Part shown: one piece after another, positions 16,472 to 24,966 of the stretch
How the letters are laid out: each line of letters begins with the position of its first letter
Numbering within the stretch: position 1 is the stretch's first letter
DNA from: UBA9676 sp963730065
GTDB lineage: Bacteria; Actinomycetota; Actinomycetes; Streptosporangiales; Streptosporangiaceae
Length of the DNA stretch: 64,000 bases
Assembly (NCBI GenBank): GCA_963730065.1
Contig: CAVSQL010000006.1
Coordinates: 62,001-126,000, forward strand
Direction of reading: 5' to 3'
Notes under the pieces: model-generated
Seen by the model: only the letters and a program-made list of their open reading frames with translations
What the model was told of the DNA's origin: nothing
Databases searched by the model: none
Made by a program: the position numbers and the translations under genes

Positions 16472-17299
16472 TTAAGCCGAGTCGGCGCAGCCGGCCGGCT
16501 CCGAGGACGGCTGATCGCCGGCCGCCGACTCGGTGGTCAGCACTTCCGGGGGGTTGGCCGCCTGCTGTACCCAGCGGCCGATCCGGTCAACGAGAGCCTG
16601 GTTCACGCCCCTTTCGGCATGGCCGAACCCGGGGATGACCCACAGTTCCTTCGGGTCGCGGGCCGCCTCGTAGAGCTGACGGGCGTGCTCCACCGGGAAG
16701 AACTCGTCCTGGTCGCCGTGGACGATCAGGAAGGGGGTCGGCGCCACCTTGGCCGCCGCCTCCGCCGGGGAGGCCGGCACCGGATTCCAGCGGTCAGGGC
16801 TCACCCGGGTCTTCAGCCAGGTCCGGGTGATCAGTCGGCCCGCCCGGCGCTCCACCGCCCAGTGCACCCGGCGCATGGGCATGGTGCCCCGGTAGTACCA
16901 GCGCCCCGGACCGCTGACCGAGACGGCCGCGTCGAGGCCGCCGACCAGGCCCGCGTAGCGCACCACGACCGAGGCGCCCATCGAGAACCCGACCGCGGCG
17001 ACCCGCTGGTAGCCCAGCTCGCGCGCGTAAGCCACCGCCACATCTAGGTCACGGATCTCCCGGTCACCCATGGTGGACAGCCCGCCGGACCGGCCGTGCC
17101 CGCGGAAGTCGAACGTGACCACGCCGCCATGCCCGTTCAGCCAGGTGGCCACGCGCCAGACGTAGGGCCGCGACCACGACAAGGTGAAGCCGTGAGCCAT
17201 CACGATCGCCAGCTCGCGGTCGCCCGGCAGGTGCGCGGCATCAATCGGCACGCCGTCGTCGGTCACCAGCGTCCGGGCTTTCGGCACAGGTCCCCTCAT
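16472..17299 (-). CDS. Alpha/beta hydrolase (serine aminopeptidase/lysophospholipase-like)
   Basis: This 275-residue soluble hydrolase has oxyanion HGFTLSWSRP, then FDFRGHGRSGG, nucleophile elbow GFSMGASV, acid residue in VHGDQDEFFP and catalytic His in PGFGHAERG. The wording is that of lysophospholipase/esterase-type members. The last 25 or so residues are a polar tail beyond the fold. It faces away from the next gene (17528) across 228 bp and is probably monocistronic. The substrate is unknown. Confidence 0.85.
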   Translation of the reverse strand: MRGPVPKARTLVTDDGVPIDAAHLPGDRELAIVMAHGFTLSWSRPYVWRVATWLNGHGGVVTFDFRGHGRSGGLSTMGDREIRDLDVAVAYARELGYQRVAAVGFSMGASVVVRYAGLVGGLDAAVSVSGPGRWYYRGTMPMRRVHWAVERRAGRLITRTWLKTRVSPDRWNPVPASPAEAAAKVAPTPFLIVHGDQDEFFPVEHARQLYEAARDPKELWVIPGFGHAERGVNQALVDRIGRWVQQAANPPEVLTTESAAGDQPSSEPAGCADSA

Positions 17300-17527
17300 C
17301 TACCCATTGTGCGTGACCCGGCGCGGTGACCTGCCGCGCCCGCCGGGGCGAACAAGCCGGCCGCCGGGCCGCGAACCCAGCCATCGCGCCTGGCCAGTGG
17401 CCATTCGGGCCGCGAACCCAGCTGCCCGCCGGCGCAGATCGCTGACAGCGAAACCCGGCGGATCGGCCTGGTCCCGGGCCGCCGCGGGCACCGCCGGTAT
17501 GAGAGCCTCGTCGATGGAGGTGGCAGC

Positions 17528-18400
17528 GTGAAGATTGGCCTGCAGATCCCGGACTTCACCAGCCCGGCCGGCCCCGCCCGGCTGGGCGCGGACCTGGCCA
17601 CGGTGGCCCGCACGGCGGACGACGCCGGTTTCGAGTTCGTCGCGGTGATGGATCATTTCTTCCAGATCGGGGCCATCGGCCCGCCGGAACGGGAAATGCT
17701 CGAGGCCTACACGACCCTGGGCTACCTCGCCGCGTGCACGTCGCGGGCCAAGCTGCTGACCTTGGTGACCGGCACCGTCTACCGCCACCCCGGGATCCTG
17801 GCCAAGATCGTGACCACGCTCGACGTGCTGTCCGGCGGCCGGGCCTGGCTCGGCATCGGAGCCGCCTGGAACGAGGAGGAATCCCGCGGGCTCGGCATCC
17901 CCTTCCCACCGGTCGCGGAGCGGTTCGAGCGGCTGGAGGAGACACTCCAGATCTGCCTGCAGATGTGGCGCGGCGACGAGAGCCCCTACCACGGCGAGCA
18001 CTACCAGCTGGAGCGGCCGATCAACTCGCCGCAGGCCCTGTCCTCCCCGCACCCGCCGATCATGATCGGGGGATCGGGTGAGCGGAAGACGCTGCGGTTC
18101 GTGGCCCGCTACGCCCAGGCCTGCAACCTGTTCCCCAGCCCGGAGCTCTCCCGCAAGCTCGACGTCCTGCGCGCCCACTGCGAGGCCGAGGGCCGTGATT
18201 ACGACGACATCACCAAGACCTGCTATTTCATCTTCGACGTCGGGGACAAGGGCGAGAAGGCGGGCGAGGCCGTCGATCAGCTGGGCAGGCTCGCCGAGAT
18301 GGGATTCAAGGCCGCGATCGGCGCGGTGGCCAACGTCTGGGACGTGACCCCGCTGGAGGTCATCGGCAGCGAGGTGATCCCCGCCGTCGCCAGCCTGTGA
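17528..18400 (+). CDS. LLM-class (F420-type) flavin/deazaflavin oxidoreductase
   Basis: This 290-residue luciferase-like monooxygenase-fold protein starts at GTG 17528, with GGAGG just upstream. It shows MKIGLQIPDFT, ADDAGFEFVAVMDHFF, LLTLVTGTVYRHPGILAK, DVLSGGRAWLGIGAAWNEEE and PPIMIGGSGERKTLRF, the standard landmarks of actinobacterial F420-dependent LLM enzymes. The family reduces or oxidises small organic substrates with F420 or FMN. It precedes a cyclase-type hydrolase and a ThDP enzyme in the same direction, which may form one catabolic set. Confidence 0.88.
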   Translation: MKIGLQIPDFTSPAGPARLGADLATVARTADDAGFEFVAVMDHFFQIGAIGPPEREMLEAYTTLGYLAACTSRAKLLTLVTGTVYRHPGILAKIVTTLDVLSGGRAWLGIGAAWNEEESRGLGIPFPPVAERFERLEETLQICLQMWRGDESPYHGEHYQLERPINSPQALSSPHPPIMIGGSGERKTLRFVARYAQACNLFPSPELSRKLDVLRAHCEAEGRDYDDITKTCYFIFDVGDKGEKAGEAVDQLGRLAEMGFKAAIGAVANVWDVTPLEVIGSEVIPAVASL

Positions 18401-18577
18401 CCCGGACGCCAGCGGGCCGCGGCTGGCGTCTGCTCACGGCGCCAGCACCGGCACCCGTACGCCCAGCGTCGTGAGCAGGCGCGTGATGCCGGGACGTGGG
18501 GTGATAGAACGGCAGGGCCAGCGCCACGCCCCCAGCCACCTCCGGCCTCACGGCCGCAGACCGGGACAGGAGCCCTC

Positions 18578-19354
18578 ATGTCCGTGCTCAGCGCCCTCGC
18601 CGAGGCGATCCGCAGCGCTTCGGTCGAGGTCATCGATCTCACCGCCCCCCTGTCGGCATCGACACCGGTGATCAAGCTCCCGGAACCGTTCAGCAACACG
18701 GTCTCTTTCTCCCTGCATGAGATCAGCCGGTATGACGAGCGGGGCCCGGCCTGGTACTGGAACGACATCACCACCGGTGAGCACAGCGGCACGCATTTCG
18801 ACGCCCCGGTGCACTGGGTGACCGGGCGCGACGGCCAGGACGTGTCGCAGGTGCCGACGCCCAGGCTGATCGGGCCGGCCGCGGTGCTCGACTTCAGCGA
18901 GCGGGCCGCCGCCGACGCCGACTTCCTGCTCGAGGTGGACCACATCAAGGAATGGGAGAGCCAGCATGGCACGCTGCCGGAGGGCGGCTGGCTGCTGTAC
19001 CGGACCGGCTGGGACGCCCGTTCGGACGACCAGCAGCGCTTCCTGAACGCGAACGAGACCGGTCCGCACACGCCCGGGGTGTCGGTCGAGTGCGCCCGCT
19101 GGATCGCGGAGGAGGCACCGGTGATCGGGTTCGGGGTGGAGACCGTCGGCACCGACGCCGGGACGGCACACTCATTCGACCCGCCGTTCCCGTGCCACGC
19201 GTCGCTGCTCGGGGCAGGCAAGTACGGGCTCACCCAGCTGCAGAACCTGGCCCTGCTGCCGCCGCAGGGCGCGGTGCTCATCGTGGCGCCGCTGCCGATC
19301 ACCGGCGGCTCGGGCAGTCCCTGCCGGGCACTCGCCCTGGTGGAGCGGGCCTGA
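18578..19354 (+). CDS. Cyclase-family (kynurenine formamidase-like) metal hydrolase
   Basis: This 258-residue protein belongs to the cyclase/kynurenine formamidase family. The metal-binding motif HSGTHFDAPVHW (His-x-Gly-Thr-His-x-Asp-x-Pro-x-His) is at about residues 68-79. Supporting blocks are VIDLTAPLSASTPV, LLYRTGWDAR and ETVGTDAGTAHSFDPP. The family hydrolyses N-formyl, amide or cyclic bonds with Zn or Mn. It lies 14 bp before the ThDP enzyme gene, which suggests that the two act on consecutive steps, for example ring opening followed by C-C bond cleavage or ligation. Confidence 0.88.
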   Translation: MSVLSALAEAIRSASVEVIDLTAPLSASTPVIKLPEPFSNTVSFSLHEISRYDERGPAWYWNDITTGEHSGTHFDAPVHWVTGRDGQDVSQVPTPRLIGPAAVLDFSERAAADADFLLEVDHIKEWESQHGTLPEGGWLLYRTGWDARSDDQQRFLNANETGPHTPGVSVECARWIAEEAPVIGFGVETVGTDAGTAHSFDPPFPCHASLLGAGKYGLTQLQNLALLPPQGAVLIVAPLPITGGSGSPCRALALVERA

Positions 19355-19368
19355 CCGGGCGGCCCCGG

Positions 19369-21039
19369 ATGCTGGTCAGCGAGGCGGCCGGGACGGTCCT
19401 CACCCGCCTCGGCGCCACCACCGTGTTCGGCGTGGTCGGCAGCGGTAACTTCCACGTGACCAACGCCCTCATCGCCGGCGGCGCCCGGTTCGTCGCCGCC
19501 CGCCACGAAGGGGGCGCCGCCTGCATGGCCGACGGCTGGGCGCGGGCCACCGGTGAGGTGGGCCTGCTGTCGGTCCATCAGGGGCCCGGGCTGACCAATG
19601 CGATGACCGGCATCACCGAGGCGGCCAAGAGCCGCACGCCGCTGCTGGTGCTCGCGGCGGACGTGGCCGGCTCGGCCGTGCGGTCCAACTTCCGGATCGA
19701 CGTCGCGGCGCTCGCCGCCTCGGTCGGGGCGGAGGCCGGGCGGCTGCACTCCCCCGGCTCGGCCGTCGCCGACGTGGTGCGCGCCTACCGGACCGCGCAG
19801 GCGCAGCGCCGGACGGTGGTGCTGGCGATGCCGCTCGACGTGCAGGCGGCCGAGTGTGACCCGCCGCTGATCCCACGGTCGCCGCCGCTGCGGCCCTGCG
19901 CGCCCGCGATGGAGTCGGTGACCGAGCTGGCCGCTGCCCTGGCCGCCGCGCAGCGGCCGGTGTTCGTCGCCGGCCGGGGCGCGCGGGTGGCCGGCGCCCG
20001 GGCCGACCTGGAGCGGCTCGCCGACGCCTGCGGGGCGCTGCTCGCCACGTCGGCCGCGGCCAAGGGCCTGTTCCGTGGGAACCCCTGGGACCTCGACGTG
20101 AGCGGCGGCTTCGCCACGCCGCTCGCGGCCGAGCTGATCGGCGCCGCCGACCTGATCGTCGGCTGGGGATGCTCGCTCAACATGTGGACGATGCGCCACG
20201 GCCGGCTCATCGGGCCGGGTGCGACGGTCGTGCAGGTGGACGACGAGGTATCCGCGATCGGCGCGCACCGGCCGGTCGACCTGGCGGTGCTGGGCGATGT
20301 CGCCCAGACGTGCCGGGCCGTGCTGGCGGAACTGGCCGGATCGGCCGGGCCCGGGTACCGGTCCCCCGAGCTGCAGGCACGCGTCGCCCGCGAGGGACGC
20401 TGGCGTGATGTCCCCTACCCCGACGAGGGAACCCGGGGCGGGAGTGGCCCCGACGCGGACGGCGGGGCGCGGATAGACCCGCGCACTCTCACCATCGCCC
20501 TGGATGACCTGCTTCCCGCCGAGCGGATGGTCGCCGTCGACTCGGGGAACTTTATGGGCTACCCGAGCATGTTCCTGTCCGTGCCGGACGCGCGCGCGTT
20601 CTGCTTCACCCAGGCCTACCAGTCGGTCGGGCTCGGCCTAGCCTCGGCGATCGGGGCCGCACTCGCCCAGCCGGACCGGCTGCCGGTCGCCGCGCTCGGC
20701 GACGGCGGGGCGCTGATGGGGGTCAGCGAGCTGGAGACCGTGGTCCGGCTGCGGCTGCCGATGGTGATCGTGGTCTACGACGACGAGGCGTACGGGGCCG
20801 AGGTGCATCACTTCGGGCCGGCCGGGCAGGCGCTGGACACGGTCCGGTTCCCGCCCGCCGACCTCGCCGCCATCGGCCGCGGTTTCGGCTGCGCCGGGGT
20901 GACCATCCGCGGCCCGCAGGACCTGGCACCGGTGCGGGAGTGGCTAAGCGGGCCGCGCGACCGGCCGTTGGTCATCGACGCGAAGGTCACCTCGGGCAGC
21001 GGCTCGTGGTGGCTGGAAGAGGCGTTCCGCGGCCACTGA
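19369..21039 (+). CDS. Thiamine diphosphate-dependent enzyme (acetolactate synthase-like)
   Basis: This 556-residue enzyme has the three ThDP domains: N-terminal PYR domain with the catalytic glutamate in AARHEGGAACMADGWARATG, a central domain, and a C-terminal PP domain with the metal/ThDP motif GDGGALMGVSELETVVRL ending in YDDEAYG (usual pattern GDG ... NN). It is therefore an acetolactate synthase/decarboxylase-type enzyme rather than a confident IlvB; no small regulatory subunit gene follows. The ATG at 19369 is used; a GTG further upstream would overlap the cyclase gene. A catabolic role with the cyclase is inferred. Confidence 0.85.
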   Translation: MLVSEAAGTVLTRLGATTVFGVVGSGNFHVTNALIAGGARFVAARHEGGAACMADGWARATGEVGLLSVHQGPGLTNAMTGITEAAKSRTPLLVLAADVAGSAVRSNFRIDVAALAASVGAEAGRLHSPGSAVADVVRAYRTAQAQRRTVVLAMPLDVQAAECDPPLIPRSPPLRPCAPAMESVTELAAALAAAQRPVFVAGRGARVAGARADLERLADACGALLATSAAAKGLFRGNPWDLDVSGGFATPLAAELIGAADLIVGWGCSLNMWTMRHGRLIGPGATVVQVDDEVSAIGAHRPVDLAVLGDVAQTCRAVLAELAGSAGPGYRSPELQARVAREGRWRDVPYPDEGTRGGSGPDADGGARIDPRTLTIALDDLLPAERMVAVDSGNFMGYPSMFLSVPDARAFCFTQAYQSVGLGLASAIGAALAQPDRLPVAALGDGGALMGVSELETVVRLRLPMVIVVYDDEAYGAEVHHFGPAGQALDTVRFPPADLAAIGRGFGCAGVTIRGPQDLAPVREWLSGPRDRPLVIDAKVTSGSGSWWLEEAFRGH

Positions 21040-21073
21040 GCCCGGCCGGTCAGGCTGGCCCGGAGGCCGACGG

Positions 21074-21140
21074 TCAGCCCGCTGACTTGCGCCGGTACAG
21101 GAACACCGCCAGCGGGCGAAGACCATCAGCAGGGCCAGGG
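21074..21140 (-). pseudogene. C-terminal scrap of an ABC-2 type permease, copy 1
   Basis: On the minus strand the sequence encodes LALLMVFA and, after a one-base frame change, PLAVFLYRRKSAG and a stop. This is the usual end of a daunorubicin-type ABC-2 permease. The DNA is about 80 percent alike to a second scrap at 22556-22655. Nothing upstream of the permease remains. I see nothing else in the 21040-21189 gap. Confidence 0.5.
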
Positions 21141-21189
21141 GCCCCGCGGCCCTTGTCCCCGGACCCTGGCGTCGTCATGTGCGGCCTCA

Positions 21190-22179
21190 TTAGTGGCTCA
21201 CAGCGGTGAACGGCGTGATCATGCCGAGCATGAGGTGCGGGTGACCTGTGCCGCCCCCGGGCTTGCCGGTCTGCCAGCAGGTCACAACGTAGTTCCCGGG
21301 CTTCAGATTCATGCGGATCACGGCACTGCCGCCGATGGGCAGCGCCGCGCCGCTGTCGCCGACGTGGACCCAGTCGCCCTCGGCGTTGGGGCCCTGCTTA
21401 ATGGCGTCGTCGACCACGGTCTGGGCGGTGTCGCCGGGGGGCAGCCACAGCACCACGAACTCGTGCTTGATCGGGAACGCCTCGTCGTTGATGAACGTCA
21501 CCGCGAACGGCCGGTTCGCCGGCACGGTCGCCGGTATGCCCTGGTAGGTGAAGTTCTTGACCGAGACGCTGTACATGGGCCCGGGCGGCGCGGCGGTGGC
21601 CGCGGCGGACGCGGCGGCGGAGGCGCTGAACGGCGCGATCATGCCCATAGCGACGTGCGGCGGGCCGGTGCCGCCGCCGGCCTTGCCGGTCGTCCAGGAG
21701 GTCGCCACGTAGTTCCCGGGCCGCAGATCCAGGGTGACCACGGCGCTGGCGTGGACGGGCAGCGGGTCGCTGCTGTTGCCGACCTGGGCCCAGTCACTCT
21801 CGGCCTTGACGCCCTTACTCTTGGCGTCGTTGACCACGTCCTGGGCGGTCTTGCCGGCGGGCAGCCTCAGCACCACCAAATTGTCGGTGGTCTTGAACGT
21901 CTCATCGTTGAACATCGCCAGCTGGAACTCGTGGTTCGCCGGCACGATCGACGGAAAGGCGTCAAAGTTGAGGTTTCTCGTCTCGATGCTGTAGAGGGGT
22001 ACCCCGGGAGCCGCTTGCGCCACCGCCGGTGGCGCGGCCGGGGTGAGTGGCGCGCCCCCGTTGGAGCAGCCGACGGCGACAACGAGGACCGCGCACGCCG
22101 CAATGGCCACGGTGGGGAAGGACTGCACATACCGACGGACCCGCCGTGTGTATCGGCGGGACCCGCTTGGCGATCTCAT
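21190..22179 (-). CDS. Lipoprotein with two cupredoxin-like domains
   Basis: This 329-residue protein starts at ATG 22179 with AAGGAG upstream and has a lipobox VAVGCSNGG (Cys38). Two homologous halves follow (about 60-185 and 200-329), each with FPSIVPANHEF- or IPATVPANRPF-type starts, a LPAGKTAQ- or LPPGDTAQ-type loop and a GGGTG ending. The second half carries His239 (IKHEF), Cys301 (VVTCWQTG), His313/His315 (GHPHL) and Met320 (LMLGM), the order of ligands of a type 1 copper site. The first half has Asn100 and Ser161 at the His and Cys positions and should not bind copper this way. A surface electron-transfer or copper-binding role is inferred. Confidence 0.72.
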   Translation of the reverse strand: MRSPSGSRRYTRRVRRYVQSFPTVAIAACAVLVVAVGCSNGGAPLTPAAPPAVAQAAPGVPLYSIETRNLNFDAFPSIVPANHEFQLAMFNDETFKTTDNLVVLRLPAGKTAQDVVNDAKSKGVKAESDWAQVGNSSDPLPVHASAVVTLDLRPGNYVATSWTTGKAGGGTGPPHVAMGMIAPFSASAAASAAATAAPPGPMYSVSVKNFTYQGIPATVPANRPFAVTFINDEAFPIKHEFVVLWLPPGDTAQTVVDDAIKQGPNAEGDWVHVGDSGAALPIGGSAVIRMNLKPGNYVVTCWQTGKPGGGTGHPHLMLGMITPFTAVSH

Positions 22180-22555
22180 GGTTGCTCCTTCGCACCAGAT
22201 ATCGGTCCGCACCAGCGAGCACTCCTGCGGCAGCAGCGCACCGGTGCCCATGGCGTTGCCAGCAGCCAGGCCAGGGCGACGGGCCGTTGCTGGTCCCACC
22301 AGAAGTGGTCATCCCCGCCGACCCACTCCTGATTGTGGCACGGGAGCCCGGCGCAGTGCAGCCGTTCCGCCCACTGCCGGGTCGCCAGGCGGAAACCGTC
22401 TCAAGCGGCGTGGCGGCGAGATGGTGGCGGACGCGGGCCGTGCGGGCGCGGCTGGTGATCTGGTCCGGGACGGCCCCGGCGCTGAACGCGGCGACGGCAG
22501 TAAACACGTCCGGGCGGACCAGCACGACGGTTGTGAAGGTCCCGCGGCGGATACG
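22180..22555. other. Intergenic region without a convincing gene
   Basis: Minus-strand frames here show stretches such as ERLHCAGLPCHNQEW and DDHFWWDQQRP that look protein-like but have no start, no stop at a sensible place and no family that I recognise. They may be decayed coding sequence upstream of the cupredoxin gene. The cupredoxin promoter should also lie here. Confidence 0.35.
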
Positions 22556-22655
22556 TCAGCGTGCCTTGTGCCGGTACAGGTGCACCGCCAGCGGGGCGAA
22601 GATCGCCAGCAGGACCCGCCGACCACCCCAGCACGGCCAGCTCGGGATGCTGCCT
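22556..22655 (-). pseudogene. C-terminal scrap of an ABC-2 type permease, copy 2
   Basis: Reading leftward, HPELAVLGWSAG is followed after a frame change by LLAIFAPLAVHLYRHKAR and a stop, the conserved tail of drug-exporter ABC-2 permeases. Upstream the sequence switches abruptly to the tail of a rightward TetR gene, so the rest of the permease has been deleted. Confidence 0.55.
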
Positions 22656-22656
22656 C

Positions 22657-23013
22657 GCCTCGCTGGACGGGCTGGGCCTGGACAAGGCCACCGCCATGAC
22701 CATCGTGATGACGGTCAACACCTACGCGCTGGGCGCCGTGCTGCGTGAGGCGCAGGAGGTCAACGGGGAGCGCAACCTGGAACAGCAGTTCGCGGGCATC
22801 GCCGATGAGGAGCGGGACGCGATACTGCGCGATTTCGTCAGCCGGATCCAGGCCTCGGGGCGCTACCCGCACATGGCCGCGCTGATCGAAGGGGGCATCG
22901 ACCCGGACGCGGCGGAGACCAGGGACGCCAGGTTCGAATTCGGCCCCGGCTGCCTGCTGGACGGTATCGAGGCCCGCCTCCCCCACCCGCCCGGCCAGGC
23001 TCCCGCGGACTGA
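22657..23013 (+). pseudogene. TetR-family regulator, C-terminal part only
   Basis: About 118 residues read as the ligand-binding C-terminal domain of a TetR (TetR_C class) regulator: LDGLGLDKATAMTIVMTV, NTYALGAVLREAQEVNG, FEFGPGCLLDGIEARL. The helix-turn-helix half is missing and the frame runs back directly into the ABC-2 permease scrap on the other strand. TetR regulators usually sit beside the exporter they control, so one deletion removed both 5' parts and fused the two 3' ends. It cannot bind DNA as it stands. Confidence 0.75.
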
Positions 23014-23082
23014 CCGAGAAACGGCGCCCACCGCCAGCAACATCGCACTTGCCACGAACCTGCGTCATGATCACATCCGTTT

Positions 23083-23101
23083 CGTCACGGTTTGCGTGAC
23101 G
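23083..23101. promoter_or_regulatory. Inverted repeat CGTCACG-N5-CGTGACG
   Basis: A perfect 7-bp-arm palindrome lies between the TetR scrap and the end of amt. It might be a weak terminator for the two convergent genes or a relic of an operator; the sequence does not decide. Confidence 0.35.
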
Positions 23102-23187
23102 CAGATCCGTGGCATGTCGCGGGCCGGCCAGCTGGCCGCCCGCCCTGGGAGGTGCGGGAGGACGGCCGGCCAGGCGGCGGAGCGGGT

Positions 23188-24594
23188 TCAGCCGCTATCG
23201 CTCGGGACCTTGTCCTGCTTGTCCGCGGCCGACGGGACCGACGGCGGGGCCGTCAGGCCCGAGCCGACCCGGGTCAGTGTCTCGGAGGGATAGACCTCCT
23301 CGTTGTGGATCGCCACGTCGCCGATCTCCAGCACCTCGTCCGGCAGCCGCAGCTTCATGAACAGGCCTATGCCCCTGAGGATGAGGAAGGTGACCAGCCC
23401 GTCCCACACGATGACGGTCAGCGCCGCCCCGGCCTGGATGAGCAGCTGCTTCGGGTGGCCGTAGAACAACCCCGCGGTGGTGACGTCCGGGTTCTTGCCC
23501 AGCCCCAGGTAGACGATCATGTGGGGGTCCGCGAAGAGGCCGACCATCAGGCCACCGGCCAGGCCGGCGATGCCGTGCGTGTACACCACGCCGAGCGCGT
23601 CATCGACCTTGCTGAACGGCGGCACCTTGCTCAGGTAGTTCCAGGCCACCCAGACGATGGCCGACCCGAACAGGCCGATCGCGATGGCGCCCAGGCCGTT
23701 CACGTAACCGGCCGCCGGGGTGATCCCGACCAGGCCGACGATCATGCCGTTGATGCCGCCGAGGAAGGTCGCCTTCTTCTCCTTGGTCAGCAGCATGTCC
23801 ATGATGATCCAGGTCATCATGGCCACGGCCGTGGCCAGGTTGGTGTTGAGCACCGCCGCCGCGGCGTCCGACCCCGCGAAGTACGGGTCACCGCCGTTGA
23901 ACCCGTTCCAGCCCAGCCACAAGATGCCCGCGCCGACCGAGACCAGCAGCAGGTTGTTGGGCACGCCGTGCTGGCGGTCCCGCTTCAGCCGCGGCCCGAT
24001 CACCGCCGCCGCGACGAAGCCGGATACGCCGGCCGCCAGGTGGATCACGTAGCCGCCGCTGAAGTCCAGCGCGCCGTGGGCGGCCCACCAGCCGCCGCCC
24101 CACAGCAGGAACGCGTTCACGGCGTAGGCGAAGGTCGACCAGAGCGGGACGAAGATGAGCCACACCTTGAAGCTGATCCGGCCGACCACGCTGCCCAGGA
24201 ACAGCAGCGGCGTGATCGCCGCGAACACGAACTGGAAGTAGACCAGCGCGGACTGCGGGAAGCGGAAGTGGGGCATCAGCCCGGCGCCGCTCACGCTCGG
24301 GATATTGCCCTGGCCCTGCTCGCTGGCCGCGCCGATGACCGGGCCGGGATGGCCGACGAAGGTGCCGATCCACGCCTGGCCGAAACCCATCTTGAAGACC
24401 CACAGGACCCACACGATGAGAACCAGGCAGAACCCGCTGAAGGCCATGATCATGGTGTTGACGGCCCACTTGCGCTGGACCAGGCCCCCGTACAGGACGG
24501 CCAGGCCGGGCAGGCTCATCAGGCCGACCAGGGTAGCGGCCGTCAACTGCCAGGAGGTGTCCCCGGCGTTCAGCCAACTCGGATAGGGAACCAC
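23188..24594 (-). CDS. amt: Ammonium transporter (Amt/MEP/Rh family)
   Basis: This 468-residue channel-type transporter has about 11 membrane helices. It shows the Amt landmarks LPGLAVLYGGLV, LDFSGGYVIHLAAGVSG (first pore His) and GVVYTHGIAGLAGGLM (second pore His), and ends in a cytoplasmic tail of about 60 residues. It conducts ammonium/ammonia into the cell. I chose GTG 24594, preceded by GGAGAG, because the residues read from an upstream ATG at 24723 do not look like Amt. A GlnR-type box lies 72 nt or more upstream. The usual downstream glnK and glnD are absent; the next sequence is a TetR scrap, so this looks like an orphan or secondary Amt. Confidence 0.92.
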   Translation of the reverse strand: MVPYPSWLNAGDTSWQLTAATLVGLMSLPGLAVLYGGLVQRKWAVNTMIMAFSGFCLVLIVWVLWVFKMGFGQAWIGTFVGHPGPVIGAASEQGQGNIPSVSGAGLMPHFRFPQSALVYFQFVFAAITPLLFLGSVVGRISFKVWLIFVPLWSTFAYAVNAFLLWGGGWWAAHGALDFSGGYVIHLAAGVSGFVAAAVIGPRLKRDRQHGVPNNLLLVSVGAGILWLGWNGFNGGDPYFAGSDAAAAVLNTNLATAVAMMTWIIMDMLLTKEKKATFLGGINGMIVGLVGITPAAGYVNGLGAIAIGLFGSAIVWVAWNYLSKVPPFSKVDDALGVVYTHGIAGLAGGLMVGLFADPHMIVYLGLGKNPDVTTAGLFYGHPKQLLIQAGAALTVIVWDGLVTFLILRGIGLFMKLRLPDEVLEIGDVAIHNEEVYPSETLTRVGSGLTAPPSVPSAADKQDKVPSDSG

Positions 24595-24665
24595 TGCTCT
24601 CCGCCTCTCTGGGCTCAACCGGCCGCAGGTGTCGGTCAAGGACGGTTCATATTTCCCATGGGCGG

Positions 24666-24692
24666 GTTTCGGACACGTTTCCCGGCTGTTAC
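24666..24692 (-). promoter_or_regulatory. GlnR-type binding site upstream of amt
   Basis: On the minus strand: GTAAC, 6 nt, GAAAC, 6 nt, GAAAC. This fits the actinobacterial GlnR pattern gTnAC-n6-GaAAC with a further half-site. It lies 72 nt upstream of the amt start codon. GlnR activates ammonium-uptake genes under nitrogen limitation, so amt is probably nitrogen-regulated. Confidence 0.65.
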
Positions 24693-24820
24693 ACCGCCGA
24701 CAACGTGTCTCGGTCCTGGTCATGCAGGATTACGTGCATATTTCGGCCTGTCTCTAACTCACGGATCCCAGCTGTTGTGATGCCGCGCTGCCGACGCCGA
24801 GGCCCGCGCCCGCCGCCCCA

Positions 24821-24966
24821 CCCTCCGCCCGCTGCTCGCACCCTCCGCCCGCTGCCCGCACCCTCCGCCCGCTGCCCGCACCCTGCGCCCGCTGCCCGCA
24901 CCCCGCACCCTCCGCCCGCTGCCCGCACCCCGTGCCCGCACCCCGTGCCCGCACCCCGTGCCCGCA
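24821..24966. repeat. Short GC-rich tandem repeats between amt and the lacI-type gene
   Basis: A 20-bp unit (CCCTCCGCCCGCTGCCCGCA) is present five times with few changes (24821-24900 and 24908-24927), followed by three exact copies of a 13-bp unit (CCCCGTGCCCGCA, 24928-24966) and a decayed fourth. All frames give low-complexity peptides, so no gene is called in the 24595-25190 gap. Apart from these repeats the gap holds the GlnR box and the two LacI operators. Confidence 0.85.

Noticed and set aside
23092..24780. 562-codon rightward ORF across amt
   Set aside because: It is antisense to an intact Amt with its pore histidines; the peptide is His/Arg/Gln-rich with no fold.
24821..24966. CRISPR array
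   Set aside because: Units are 20 and 13 bp head to tail with no spacers and no cas genes nearby.
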